The notes under the pieces: generated by a model | Told to the model about the DNA's origin: nothing | Databases searched by the model: none | Seen by the model: the letters and a program-made list of their open reading frames with translations, nothing else | NCBI RefSeq assembly: GCF_900177345.1 | Contig: NZ_FWZT01000009.1 | Span: 174,855-238,854, forward strand | Source of the DNA: Pseudobacteriovorax antillogorgiicola | GTDB taxonomy: Bacteria; Bdellovibrionota_B; Oligoflexia; Oligoflexales; Oligoflexaceae | Length of the DNA: 64,000 nucleotides | Direction: 5' to 3' | Translations under genes and position numbers: made by a program | Part shown: in pieces, positions 1 through 8,635 of the stretch | How the letters are laid out: every line of letters begins with the position of its first letter | How positions within the stretch are numbered: the first letter of the stretch is position 1

Positions 1-570
1 AATATTCGACCAGATCTCAATCATGCGTTGTAAAACAATGTCGAACTTGCCACCAAAGTATCCCATCATGCAGCCTACTGAAATTCCGATAGAGTAGGTC
101 ATCACTAAAAGACCTAGTGAGAAAAGGATTGCCGTGCGAAAACCATAGAATAGGCGAGCTAGGATATCCCGTCCGGTGTTGTCGGTGCCGAGATAGTGCT
201 GGTCTTCCGAATTGGGTGGAAACGGCGGGTACTCGCCATCCTTGAGGTTATTCTCATAGGGATTGTAGGGCACGATCGGCAGAATCACAAAGTTTTCCGA
301 ACCGTCTTGAGCAAAGCGCTCTTTAAGCTTACGATAGTTGGTTTCCCAGTCATAGCTTTCACCAAAGGTTGTTCCAGGGATAAAAGCACCATAGGTTGGA
401 AAGTAGTATTCTCCTTGATAGCGTACCATCAATGCCCGGCTATTGATAAAAAGCTCAGCAATCAAGGATAGTCCGACTAAGAACACAAGCAGGATCGTCG
501 AGTAATACCCTCGGCGAATCGAGCGAAATTTACGAAGACGTTTCTGGGTGATCGGACTAATCTTAATCAT
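1..570 (-). CDS. yejE: ABC peptide transporter permease, YejE-like (3' end beyond the window)
   Basis: Translating the minus strand from ATG at 570 gives about 190 residues, open to the window edge. An N-terminal membrane segment (about residues 22-42) precedes a long periplasmic loop, then the motif LGTDNTGRDILARLFYG and further membrane helices, as in the DppC/OppC/YejE class of inner-membrane permeases. The insert with PPFPPNSEDQHYLGTD is typical of YejE. The start lies 9 bp after the stop of yejB, so the two are co-transcribed and should form the membrane channel of an importer for oligopeptides (microcin C-type peptides in E. coli). The binding protein and ATPase genes are not visible. 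Family assignment is firm; the substrate is inferred. Confidence 0.88.
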   Translation of the reverse strand, partial: MIKISPITQKRLRKFRSIRRGYYSTILLVFLVGLSLIAELFINSRALMVRYQGEYYFPTYGAFIPGTTFGESYDWETNYRKLKERFAQDGSENFVILPIVPYNPYENNLKDGEYPPFPPNSEDQHYLGTDNTGRDILARLFYGFRTAILFSLGLLVMTYSIGISVGCMMGYFGGKFDIVLQRMIEIWSNI

Positions 571-579
571 GAAGAACCT

Positions 580-1593
580 TTAGAATTGAACCCGAGGATC
601 GACAAGAGCCACACAAATATCCGATAGTATATTGCCAATAAGCTGTAGTACTGAAGAAATAACAAGAATTCCCAGCACAACAGGATAGTCGCGATTCAAG
701 ACAGACTCAAATCCCAGGAGTCCAAAACCATCGATATTAAAAATCTTTTCAATCAAAAAAGAGCCGGCGATGATCACCGATATGTTATTGCCAAAATGTG
801 TGGCCATAGGGATGAGGCTATTTTGCAATGCATGCTTAAAAACAGCTGCGCGAAAGGTAAATCCTTTCGCCATTGCAGTTCGAACAAAGTCGGCAGCAAG
901 GTTATCCATCAAGGCATTCTTCATCATAAAAGTTGTCACGGCAAAGCTGCCCATGATGTAGGCTGTCATTGGTAACACTGCGTGGTAGAGGACATCGAGA
1001 ATCTTACCCCCTAGCTCAAGATCTTCAAAATCATCGCTAACAAAGCCACCGAGTGGGAACCATTCCAACTCGGAACCGAAGTAGACCATGAGAATTATGG
1101 CAACCACATAGCTTGGCAGAGCGTAACCTACAAAAACTGCGGCTGAACTAACGTTATCCAGGGGTGTCTCATGTTTGATGGCCTTGATAATTCCCAGCGG
1201 GATACACACTAAGTAGGTGATAAGCATCGAGCTGACCCCGTAAAAAATGGAGATCGGTAGGCGTTCTTCGATGATATCCACTACAGGATCTGCGTAGCGG
1301 GATGATCGGCCCAAGTCGCCGCTGATCACTTTTATCAGCCATTGGCCGTAGCTAACCAAGATGGGTTTATCGAAGCCATAATATTCGTTGAGCTGCTGAA
1401 TCTGCTCTTCTGACAGCTGGGTGTCCATGCCAGAATCTGCCGCGCCTTCTTGCAGATTTGCTTGCTGCATTTCGGCAATCATCCGTTCCACTGGGCCGCC
1501 GGGCACAAAACGTGTGATAGTGAACACAATCAAGGTGATCCCAAGGAATGTTGGGGGTACCAGTAAGAGCCGTCTCAGAATATATTGTGCCAT
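580..1593 (-). CDS. yejB: ABC peptide transporter permease, YejB-like
   Basis: This 337-residue integral membrane protein starts MAQYILRRLLLVPPTFLG, the usual N-terminus of DppB/OppB/YejB permeases. About six hydrophobic segments follow. The cytoplasmic EAA-type loop is near residues 240-270 (KGFTFRAAVFKHALQNSLIP) and the C-terminus ends DPRVQF, both standard for the family. It should pair with the YejE-like gene immediately downstream to form the heterodimeric channel of an inner-membrane oligopeptide importer. There is a divergent intergenic region of 359 bp before era, so its promoter is probably there. The specific YejB label, as opposed to DppB, rests on the YejE-type partner and the PGGPVERMIAEMQ stretch. 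Confidence 0.88.
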   Translation of the reverse strand: MAQYILRRLLLVPPTFLGITLIVFTITRFVPGGPVERMIAEMQQANLQEGAADSGMDTQLSEEQIQQLNEYYGFDKPILVSYGQWLIKVISGDLGRSSRYADPVVDIIEERLPISIFYGVSSMLITYLVCIPLGIIKAIKHETPLDNVSSAAVFVGYALPSYVVAIILMVYFGSELEWFPLGGFVSDDFEDLELGGKILDVLYHAVLPMTAYIMGSFAVTTFMMKNALMDNLAADFVRTAMAKGFTFRAAVFKHALQNSLIPMATHFGNNISVIIAGSFLIEKIFNIDGFGLLGFESVLNRDYPVVLGILVISSVLQLIGNILSDICVALVDPRVQF

Positions 1594-1952
1594 TCGGTAC
1601 TAGCCTAATATGTAGTGGAAAGTCTCGGTTACGACCTGTAGTTCAATAAAATAACCAACGATATTAATGGTTTCGAAAACATTGTCCGGTGCAAACCTTG
1701 GCAAGCATACTTGACCACGACACTTTATAAAGTACGCAAGGATTTCGTTAGCTTGTCACAACACTGCAAGCGATTAATTTTTCGGATTCTGGCTAAAAAG
1801 CATGCCTGTATTCTATGGAAAATTAAAGGTTAATTTGTTCATTGCAAAATATGGAATAATGGCGTAATTTGGGGGACTTTTACTAAAACCCGGACAACAG
1901 GGTCTTGGTAATTTCTAAAAATATTATTATTTTCAATTGTTTAAGGTGGACC
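1594..1952. other. Divergent intergenic region yejB / era
   Basis: No credible gene was seen in these 359 bp. The stretch is AT-rich towards era (about 1820-1940) and must hold both promoters. I see no convincing -35/-10 pair with standard spacing. An in-frame upstream start for era at 1905 lacks a ribosome-binding site, so I treat the bases before 1953 as untranslated. Confidence 0.5.
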
Positions 1953-2900
1953 ATGAGCAATCAGCAATCTGGATACGTATCTCTTTTGGGGCGCCCCAAT
2001 GCAGGCAAAAGTACCCTTCTCAACGCTCTGGTCGGCCAAAAAATAGCAGGCGTCAGCTCGAAGCCGCAAACCACTAGAAACCGCATCCTGGGTATTTGTA
2101 ATCACGACCAAGCTCAAATTTTGTTTCTAGATACTCCTGGGATGCATCGCCTTCGAAAATCTGCGAAGATCAACTCACTCATGAATCAAGAAGCCTGGTC
2201 TGTCATCGGCGAGTCGGATCTCGTTCTCTATATGATCGATGCAAATATTGGGATGGAAGGCTTGGATAGAGACTTCCTAAAATCGATCATGAAGGCTACT
2301 GAATCTCCCGTGGCTCTAGTGCTTTCGAAAACCGACCGGATGAAGAAAGACCGTATCAAAGAGCGGAGCCATCAAGTGGCTGCTCAGATTGCCGAGATCT
2401 TGGAGGAAGTACCCGAAGAAAAGCGTAGCTTCCTGGTGAATCCAGAACCTATCTGGTCTAGTGCAAAGAATAGAGAGTCTTTACCAGCTCTCCTCGACTT
2501 CATTTGCGAGTTTTTACCCGAAGCACCTTGGATGTATCCCGAGGATGACCTGACTGATCGGCCTCAACGATTTGTTGTGTCCGAGCTGATTCGTGAGAAA
2601 ACATTTCGTCTCCTTGGAGAGGAAATACCCTACCATACTGCCGTGCGAATCGATAAGATGGAATTCAAGAAGAACAACGTTTCGATCATGGCATCCATTA
2701 TTGTTGCTAGAAACTCTCAAAAGGGAATGGTGATTGGCAAGCAAGGCTCCAAAATCAAGGAAATCGGTATCGAAGCCCGCGAGGAGTTGGAAAAGCACCT
2801 TGATCAACCCGTCTTTCTCGACTTACAAGTAAAAGTAGACCCGGATTGGGTTGACGATGTAAGTCTCATTGCTGAGTATTCTAGCCTCGAACTTTCCTGA
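1953..2900 (+). CDS. era: GTPase Era, ribosome assembly factor
   Basis: Era binds the 3' end of 16S rRNA and helps mature the 30S subunit. The 315-residue product has the G1 P-loop GRPNAGKST near residue 13, the G3 motif DTPG near 64, a G4-like SKTD (usually NKxD) near 128, and a C-terminal KH RNA-binding domain with the GKQGSKIKEIG loop. I chose ATG at 1953 because TAAGGTGG lies 4-5 bases upstream and the protein then begins just before the GTPase fold, as usual; an earlier in-frame start would add 16 unlikely residues. The next gene (MurA-like) follows after 62 bp on the same strand. The Ser in place of the G4 Asn is a mild oddity. Confidence 0.95.
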   Translation: MSNQQSGYVSLLGRPNAGKSTLLNALVGQKIAGVSSKPQTTRNRILGICNHDQAQILFLDTPGMHRLRKSAKINSLMNQEAWSVIGESDLVLYMIDANIGMEGLDRDFLKSIMKATESPVALVLSKTDRMKKDRIKERSHQVAAQIAEILEEVPEEKRSFLVNPEPIWSSAKNRESLPALLDFICEFLPEAPWMYPEDDLTDRPQRFVVSELIREKTFRLLGEEIPYHTAVRIDKMEFKKNNVSIMASIIVARNSQKGMVIGKQGSKIKEIGIEAREELEKHLDQPVFLDLQVKVDPDWVDDVSLIAEYSSLELS

Positions 2901-2962
2901 CGAGAAAGCTCCCGGTGGTTCAGTCGATAAGTGGATCTGAAAATTGTAGATGAGGAGCCCCC

Positions 2963-4294
2963 ATGGATAATCGAAAGCTCAAAATCATTGGTGGAAAAAA
3001 ATTAACTGGCGGCGCAGTGACGATCGCCGGTAGCTCGAATCAAGTGACCAAGAGCATCATTGCATCCCTGCTGACTGATGAAGAGGTCTTGATCAAGGGC
3101 GCGCCAGACGTAGATGAGAGGCGAGTGGTACAGGGGCTCTATGAATTCCTCGGCGGTGAGATAACACATCACGGCGACGAGGAGTTTACCTTGTGTTCCA
3201 AAAACGTGGGTGTTCATGAAATCACCGAAGAGCTATGCTCCAAAAACAGGATTTCTGTACTTGCTGCTGGGCCTTTGTTGCATCGCTTTGGCAAGGTTAG
3301 CTTCTACGGAGTTTTAGGCGGGGATAAAATCGGTAAGCGGCCGGTGAACTTTCATATTCAAGCCTTGCAACAGATGGGTGCCGAAGTCGAGCGCGATGGC
3401 AACCAATACCACCTGACCGTCGGGCCTGACGGCCTTCACGGTGCCCAGATCCAGCTGCCTTTTCCTTCGGTTATGACGACAGAAAACATTTTGATCGCGG
3501 CATCTCGCGCTAAGGGGCGCACGATCATTGAAAATGCTGCGATCGAGCCTGAAATTTTAGAGCTTTGTAAGATGCTACAGAAGATGGGTGCTGATATCAC
3601 CCAACGCCCCAATCGAACCTTTGTTATCGAAGGGGTCAAAAAGCTTAAGGGCTGTGAGCTTCGTTGCATGTTCGATCGCAATCAGGCTGTATCATTTGCG
3701 ATTGCTGCGCTGGCCACTGGCGGTGATGTTCTGCTTCGCAACGTAACCCATGATCCTGTCTATAGCTTTCTTAACTTTATTCAAAGAATGGGCGCTGAAT
3801 TTACTATTAGCTCCAAGGGGCTTTTTGTGAAAGCTCCTGATCGGGGTTCGTTAACGGGAACCCATATCGAAGTGGAAGTCCATCCAGGGTTTATGACTGA
3901 TTGGCAGCAGCCATTTATGGTTTTATTTACGCAAGCCCAGGGTATTAGCCTTCTGCATGAAACGGTTTTTGAGGAGCGTCTTGGCTACACTAAGTATCTG
4001 AATGAGATGGGTGCGAGGATCACCCTCAGCAATAAGTGCCTGGGTGAGTATCCTTGCCGGTTCCGCAATCATAACTACACCCACTCTGCAATTATCGAGG
4101 GTGGAACTCCCCTTGAAGGTCGCGACTTTGCCTTGCCTACTGATATCCGCGCTGGAAAATGCCTTGTTGTTGCTGGTCTCACAGCATCCGGAACCACCCA
4201 CCTGACCAATATCCGAGAATTGGAGCGGAAGTACGATAATCTGGTGCCAAAGCTCCAAGATATGGGCGCGAACATTGAGACCATTCACGGTTAG
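2963..4294 (+). CDS. UDP-GlcNAc 1-carboxyvinyltransferase (MurA) family protein with altered active site
   Basis: The 443-residue product matches the EPSP-synthase-like inside-out barrel of MurA, which transfers enolpyruvate from PEP to UDP-GlcNAc in the first step of peptidoglycan synthesis. Visible family motifs are the flexible loop GGDKIGKRPVNFHIQALQQMGA (residues 119-140), PGFMTDWQQP, and DIRAGKCLVVAGLTASG near the C-terminus. Arginines equivalent to E. coli R91, R120 and R397 and the Asp equivalent to D305 are present. The loop Cys (C115 in E. coli) is Asp (D121), the known cause of natural fosfomycin resistance in other bacteria. The K22-N23 pair is replaced by S25-N26, removing a lysine important in E. 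coli MurA. It may be a divergent MurA or a paralogue with a different substrate; no second copy is in the window. Confidence 0.8.
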   Translation: MDNRKLKIIGGKKLTGGAVTIAGSSNQVTKSIIASLLTDEEVLIKGAPDVDERRVVQGLYEFLGGEITHHGDEEFTLCSKNVGVHEITEELCSKNRISVLAAGPLLHRFGKVSFYGVLGGDKIGKRPVNFHIQALQQMGAEVERDGNQYHLTVGPDGLHGAQIQLPFPSVMTTENILIAASRAKGRTIIENAAIEPEILELCKMLQKMGADITQRPNRTFVIEGVKKLKGCELRCMFDRNQAVSFAIAALATGGDVLLRNVTHDPVYSFLNFIQRMGAEFTISSKGLFVKAPDRGSLTGTHIEVEVHPGFMTDWQQPFMVLFTQAQGISLLHETVFEERLGYTKYLNEMGARITLSNKCLGEYPCRFRNHNYTHSAIIEGGTPLEGRDFALPTDIRAGKCLVVAGLTASGTTHLTNIRELERKYDNLVPKLQDMGANIETIHG

Positions 4295-4422
4295 TAGAGC
4301 GGTGTGACGAAAGAACCAGATCGATGTGTGGATGCCTGATCTGCCTAGTGTCATACCTTGCTAAGTGATGAGAGAACCAACTACAATGGGACATATGACG
4401 TAGCTGAACGTCCTAAGGTCTC

Positions 4423-4443
4423 GGCCCGTGGGCCTTTTGGTTT
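4423..4443 (+). terminator. Short GC hairpin followed by T-rich tract
   Basis: GGCC-CGTG-GGCC followed by TTTTGGTTT lies about 130 bp after the MurA-like gene and just before the next gene. The stem is short, so this is a weak candidate terminator. Confidence 0.4.
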
Positions 4444-4467
4444 CTACTCTGATTCATTTGGTTGATT

Positions 4468-5037
4468 ATGCTTCGATATGGGATACTCATAGCTTGCCTG
4501 ATCAGTTCGTGCCAGGACGAACGACTGAGCGATGATCCTACCCAGAGTTTGGTTGATGGCACATGGCAAAGTGCGTGTCTTCAAGAAGATGGCAGGTTTA
4601 GAATGGCACGATTTCAGTTCTACTATGCTAGTTACGCTGAAAGAATCGACTCATTCTATGACGACGAGTGTCAGGAGAATCTTCTCTATGAAACCAGTTA
4701 TAATGGGGAGTACGAGTTAAGCGTCACTTGGGCTTCTTATATTCATCGCTTGCGGTTCGATGTGGGGCAGGCAGCGCTTCGGGTTCAAGACGCTGAAGCT
4801 GCCAATGCTCAAGCTCTATGTGGTCGGAACACCTGGTCTGAGCAGGAGCTTAGCATGCCAGAATTGCTGCAACTAGAAAATTGTCCTTTGAAATTCACAG
4901 GTGGCTTCGTCTACGATACTCTCCTCAGGGTACAGAACAATCAGATCGAGGCTGCCGACCAGTTTGGCCCAACAGATGGACTAAGTCAGGAGTTTACTGA
5001 AGCGTCGGAAGGCCAATCATTTAACAAGGTTTTTTAG
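4468..5037 (+). CDS. Putative lipoprotein, unknown function
   Basis: I do not recognise a family. The product (189 residues from ATG 4468; a TTG two codons earlier is also possible) begins with a short hydrophobic stretch ending in a lipobox (LISSC, Cys about residue 15), so it is probably an outer-membrane or periplasmic lipoprotein. The mature part is acidic with several Cys and aromatic residues (for example GTWQSAC and FYYASYAERID), which would fit a small beta-rich fold, but no motif is diagnostic. It is the first of five same-strand genes; the DoxX gene starts 49 bp downstream. No strong ribosome-binding site is visible. Confidence 0.65.
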   Translation: MLRYGILIACLISSCQDERLSDDPTQSLVDGTWQSACLQEDGRFRMARFQFYYASYAERIDSFYDDECQENLLYETSYNGEYELSVTWASYIHRLRFDVGQAALRVQDAEAANAQALCGRNTWSEQELSMPELLQLENCPLKFTGGFVYDTLLRVQNNQIEAADQFGPTDGLSQEFTEASEGQSFNKVF

Positions 5038-5086
5038 TCAGATCTGATGCTGCTGCGCTATAATTCAGGTAAAGGAGTTGTTGCCG

Positions 5087-5479
5087 ATGTCGCTGATAAA
5101 AACGTACAACCACCATGTTGGCTTACTTATCCTACGGGTGAGTCTAGGACTTACCATGTTACTGGCACATGGCCTGCCAAAGATCGACGCATTCCCAGGG
5201 CTAAAATTTCCAGACCCCATTGGTCTAGGTTCACAGCTTAGCTGGGGAGCAGCCGTTGCTGCTGAAGTTGGCTGCTCGATCCTTCTGGTCTTGGGGCTAT
5301 GGACCCGGCTATCGCTGGCCCCTCTGATCTTTACCATGCTGATCGCGGTGTTTGTCGTTCATAGTGGCGATCCGTTTGCGAAAAAAGAATTAGGTCTCAT
5401 GTACATGATCGGTTATATAGCTCTGTTTATCGCAGGGCCAGGAAAGCATTCTGTCGACTGGAAAATTCAAGGAAGGTAG
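5087..5479 (+). CDS. DoxX family membrane protein
   Basis: A 130-residue four-helix membrane protein with the DoxX signature: LLILRVSLGLTMLLAHGLPKI at the N-terminus, a Gly-rich second helix (WGAAVAAEVGCSILLVLGL), and FVVHSGDPFAKKELGLMYMIGYIALFIAGPG at the end. DoxX proteins are inner-membrane proteins of mostly unclear role, linked to quinone or thiosulfate metabolism or redox stress. ATG at 5087 is chosen because AAAGGAG lies 9 bases upstream; an upstream TTG at 5078 abuts that site and cannot use it. The TPR gene starts 2 bp after its stop, so they are translationally linked. Confidence 0.88.
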   Translation: MSLIKTYNHHVGLLILRVSLGLTMLLAHGLPKIDAFPGLKFPDPIGLGSQLSWGAAVAAEVGCSILLVLGLWTRLSLAPLIFTMLIAVFVVHSGDPFAKKELGLMYMIGYIALFIAGPGKHSVDWKIQGR

Positions 5480-5481
5480 GA

Positions 5482-6414
5482 TTGAAACTCACGTTATCAT
5501 CGAAACAGCGATACTTGCTCGGGTCATTTATTGCAGGCTGTGCACTATTTGGGGCCTACCACCTTGGGCAGGTGGGGCAGGGGCAGTCGGGAAGCGAACT
5601 ACTTCCAGAAAAGCTCGATCGCTTTGCCAAGCGGGCTGCATCTCGGCAGTTGCTCGGTAAAGACGGCATCGACCCTGAAATGTCTATTGATGGCCAGCTG
5701 GCTATGGCTATCGAGATGGTTGACAATGGTCAGGTGGATGAGGCCAGTGATGCCCTAGGGAAAATCCTGAAAGTCGATCCCAATAATATCAAAGCGCTTC
5801 TTGAGATCAGTCTGATTGAGTTATTAGATCGAGGCCGTCCTCAAGAGGCCCTCCCTTATCTTATCAAAGCTTTGCAGGTAGACCCCGATAACGACCACTT
5901 GTTAGGTGAAGTTGCCGATATTTACGTGGAGACTGGGCAATTCGATGAAGGCCTAGGTTTTTTTTCCCAACTTCGTGAGCACTTTCCTGAAACGGCAGCG
6001 ATCAGCTTACGCATGGGCCAGATTTTTTATTACAAGTCTGAGTACCGGAGGGCGCTTAAGGTCTTGGAGCCAATCATAAACTCGGTCACTCACGGGGGGC
6101 AAGCTAGAAGCCTCAAAGCACGAATTCTTCTTCAGTTGGGGCGGGTTGATCCAGCTGTGGAAGAGTATCATGAAGCAGAGGAAGGGCTAGAACAAAACAT
6201 TCGGGTAGCCATGATATCCGGTGAGCCCACTGACTTTCTGGTCAAATGGTTGGAAACTATGCAGATTGAAATGGCTGAAGGTCTGATTGAACGTCAGCTT
6301 TTCAAGGCCGCAGAAGACATCCTTTACAAACTCTCAGAAAAAATTCCCTCAGATCCTGAGGTCATCAAACTTATGGATTTAGCTCGGGCCGGTAAACGAG
6401 ATAATGCTGGCTAG
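5482..6414 (+). CDS. Membrane-anchored tetratricopeptide repeat protein
   Basis: This 310-residue protein starts at TTG 5482, preceded by GGAAGGTAGG. Residues about 10-30 form one membrane anchor (YLLGSFIAGCALFGAYHLGQ). The rest consists of helical repeats: residues about 72-240 hold at least four TPR units with the usual spacing (for example AMAIEMVDNGQVDEASDALGKIL and ALPYLIKALQVDPDNDHLLGEVADIY). This is a periplasmic protein-protein interaction scaffold. It resembles the TPR part of CcmH/NrfG-type proteins, but no other cytochrome-maturation gene is nearby, so no specific role is assigned. It sits between DoxX and the TPM gene in a tight operon. Confidence 0.8.
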   Translation: MKLTLSSKQRYLLGSFIAGCALFGAYHLGQVGQGQSGSELLPEKLDRFAKRAASRQLLGKDGIDPEMSIDGQLAMAIEMVDNGQVDEASDALGKILKVDPNNIKALLEISLIELLDRGRPQEALPYLIKALQVDPDNDHLLGEVADIYVETGQFDEGLGFFSQLREHFPETAAISLRMGQIFYYKSEYRRALKVLEPIINSVTHGGQARSLKARILLQLGRVDPAVEEYHEAEEGLEQNIRVAMISGEPTDFLVKWLETMQIEMAEGLIERQLFKAAEDILYKLSEKIPSDPEVIKLMDLARAGKRDNAG

Positions 6415-6440
6415 TTAGTTTCCTTTTCTGGGAGACCTCC

Positions 6441-7163
6441 GTGATCGGACAATTCCAAACCGTCATCGCCATAGCCGCTCTGCTTGCGACTTCCATAAGC
6501 ACAGCAGAGATCGCTGTACCCAGGCTGAAAGGGGCTGTGATGGATCTTGCAGATATGCTTTCCGACCCTGTTCAGAAGAAGCTGGCCCAAAGTCTTGAGA
6601 CCCTCACTGAAGAAGGGGGAACCAAGATAGTCATTCTAACGATCCCATCGTTGGATGGGGAGCTTGCCAGCGACTATAGTAGCCGTGTGCTTGATGACTG
6701 GCAGCTAGGCCTAGAGCCTGGTAAAAGAGGAGTTCTATTGCTGCTGGCGCGGGATGACCGACGGGTTTCGATCGAAGTCGACTCCGACTTAAGGGGCGAG
6801 TTTAGTGAAGCAGTACGAGATCGCATCATTGTTGAGCAAATTCGCCCTTGGTTTCAAAAGGGAGACATAGAGGGGGGGATTGTAGCTGCCACGCGTACTA
6901 TCCTACAGACTACCGATCCTCAGTTCGTATTGGACGAAGGCCTTATCGGACGCTTTGAGCGGCAGTCCGACTATAAAGAAGGGGATCATCCTTTAGTTGT
7001 AGTGGGTTTGATTCTCGTTTTAGCATTAATTCGCATCCAACGGCAAAGGCAGCGTCGCTTGCGCTATCTTCAGGAAAGTGGCTACTGGGGTGGGAGCTTT
7101 GACGCTGGATTTAGTGGTGGAGGTGGTGGCTTTAACGGTGATGGGGCTTCGGCAGATTGGTAA
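6441..7163 (+). CDS. TPM domain protein (YgcG-like), exported, membrane-anchored
   Basis: The 240-residue product begins at GTG 6441 after GGGAG and has a signal sequence (residues about 1-22). A TPM domain follows (about 28-150: VMDLADMLSDPVQKKLAQSLETLTEEGGTKIVILTIPSL and LDDWQLGLEPGKRGVLLLLARDDRRVSIEVDSDLRGEFSE). There is one transmembrane helix near 185-200, then a basic stretch and a Gly-rich tail with a run of five Gly. This layout is typical of YgcG-type proteins. TPM domains occur in envelope-stress and photosystem-repair phosphatase-like proteins; the function here is unknown. The next gene, also TPM-related, starts 4 bp downstream. Confidence 0.85.
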   Translation: MIGQFQTVIAIAALLATSISTAEIAVPRLKGAVMDLADMLSDPVQKKLAQSLETLTEEGGTKIVILTIPSLDGELASDYSSRVLDDWQLGLEPGKRGVLLLLARDDRRVSIEVDSDLRGEFSEAVRDRIIVEQIRPWFQKGDIEGGIVAATRTILQTTDPQFVLDEGLIGRFERQSDYKEGDHPLVVVGLILVLALIRIQRQRQRRLRYLQESGYWGGSFDAGFSGGGGGFNGDGASADW

Positions 7164-7167
7164 CACT

Positions 7168-7821
7168 ATGGAAATTCCTCATTGGGCGCAGTCACGAATT
7201 GACAAAGTTGGTAAAAAGCAGGTTGAGAGGGCCGTAGCCCTCGCTGAAGAAAACTCAGCAGCGGAAATCATTCCCATGCTGGTGCGCCGTTCGTCGCATG
7301 TCTCCCATATTCAAAGCCATCTCACAGGATTCCTAGCCTGTAGCAGCCTGATAGTTGGGCTTTGTTTCGAAGCTCTTCAGGTTTTGGATTTCAATCTCTT
7401 CATGGCATCTGGCCTTGTGATTCTATCTAGCTTTCTGGGAATGGTAGCAGCGCGGTTTCCCTTGGTTCAAAGAATGCTGATTCCGAAGGTCGATCGGAGC
7501 CACCAAGTGGATTTGCGCGCTGAACTTGAATTCTATGAAGCTGGTTTGGACAAAGGGGAAGGGCGAGCCGGTGTCCTTATTTTTATTTCCCTTCTGGAGC
7601 AGCGCACCGTTATTCTAGTAGATTCCGTCTTAAGCCGAGAGGTGCCCTCAGAAACTTGGCGCGAGATGGTTCAGCAACTCAGTTCATCCATTGGCAGGGG
7701 GCAAATGGCGGCAGGTCTCAGCCAAACCGTTGAGGCCCTTGGCAAAATTCTTAGCAATAGTTTTCCCCGCTCACTCGATGACCGAAGTGACTTATTTGAT
7801 ACCTTGATTATCAAGGACTAG
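7168..7821 (+). CDS. TPM-domain-related membrane protein
   Basis: This is a 217-residue protein. The N-terminal part (residues about 5-40, VERAVALAEENSAAEIIPMLVRRSS) and the C-terminal part (about 120-200, ELEFYEAGLDKGEGRAGVLIFISLLEQRTVILVDS) together match the TPM fold split by two membrane helices (about 53-100). Such two-helix TPM proteins commonly sit next to a YgcG-type TPM gene, as here, and the two products may interact at the inner membrane. ATG 7168 is chosen since upstream in-frame codons only overlap the previous gene's Gly-rich tail. It is the last gene of the 4.5-7.8 kb operon. Confidence 0.78.
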   Translation: MEIPHWAQSRIDKVGKKQVERAVALAEENSAAEIIPMLVRRSSHVSHIQSHLTGFLACSSLIVGLCFEALQVLDFNLFMASGLVILSSFLGMVAARFPLVQRMLIPKVDRSHQVDLRAELEFYEAGLDKGEGRAGVLIFISLLEQRTVILVDSVLSREVPSETWREMVQQLSSSIGRGQMAAGLSQTVEALGKILSNSFPRSLDDRSDLFDTLIIKD

Positions 7822-7929
7822 CTCTCAAGTCTTTGTTGCTTCTTGCTCTATTTTGAACAAAATGCTCGCTCAATCCCAATTCTCTAGACACCCAAGTTGA
7901 GCAAGCATATTTAATCCGGTGAGTGGCGA

Positions 7930-7963
7930 AAGTGAGCTTACCTTGCCACTGCTCAGCTCACTT
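7930..7963 (+). terminator. Nine-bp inverted repeat after the TPM operon
   Basis: AAGTGAGCT (7930-7938) and AGCTCACTT (7955-7963) form a perfect stem with a 16-nt loop. It lies 108 bp after the last gene of the operon. A weak T-tract follows (CCTTTTGTGG), so it may be a terminator or a processing hairpin. Confidence 0.4.
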
Positions 7964-8635
7964 GGATCGGCCTTTTGTGGTGGGTCCGAGGGTTTTTAAT
8001 GGCTTGAGTTTTTTGAAAACTATTTTAACCTCTGATTTGTATAGGCAGTAGAATTCAATAAAAGTGTTGGTCTTTGAGATGAGTAGTTTTTATAAGTACT
8101 AAAACCTATTCTTCCTCTCGGCTTTACTATCTTCGAGCCTAATTGCTAAATCAGTTAGGATTGTGACCCTGGAACGGGAACCTTTCTACGGACCTGGCCA
8201 TGGGTGAGAAAGGGGGAGCCGATGTTATCATGGGCGTGTACTCTATGGAGCGCAGCGGCCCAAGGTATTCGGGCTATGGACCAGTCCCCAAAAATTGTAG
8301 CCGATGACACATACCGAAAAATTTTGATCTCATATGGGTTTTCTAGGCTGTGACGATATTTCCGGCCTTTCGTAGAGTGCTTAAAGTGGGGCTTCGTCTG
8401 AGAGCGATCTCGCCGTATTTAAACCTAAATATGTCTGTTAGCCCCGTTGGGTAGTTTTGGGTTTTGGGGGGCTTAAAGTGCAGCTCTAATCGGTACGAGT
8501 ATTTACATACAGGCGTAGTATGGTAGATTCCCCGGTCTACAGGCCTATCTTTAGCCCAAAAGCTCGACTGTCTGTTCTTGTAGGTATTCGAGCGACGCCG
8601 ATTATGAACCATCTAAATTAAAGGTTTCGGAAACT
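7964..8635. other. Gene-free region upstream of the Cys-repeat lectin gene
   Basis: No open frame here looks like a protein; a minus-strand frame at 8343-8612 has an implausible composition. The segment 8150-8320 has several small inverted repeats, for example CCTTTCT (about 8181) against AGAAAGG (about 8207) enclosing the palindrome TGGCCA. It could be an untranslated leader or a decayed gene at the boundary of the accessory island. Confidence 0.4.

Noticed and set aside
1905..1952. Upstream in-frame start for era
   Set aside because: It would add 16 residues outside the family alignment and has no ribosome-binding site; ATG 1953 has a good one.
8343..8612. Minus-strand open frame of 89 codons
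   Set aside because: Composition is not protein-like (Arg/Tyr/Thr-rich with no fold pattern), and it lacks a start signal and context.
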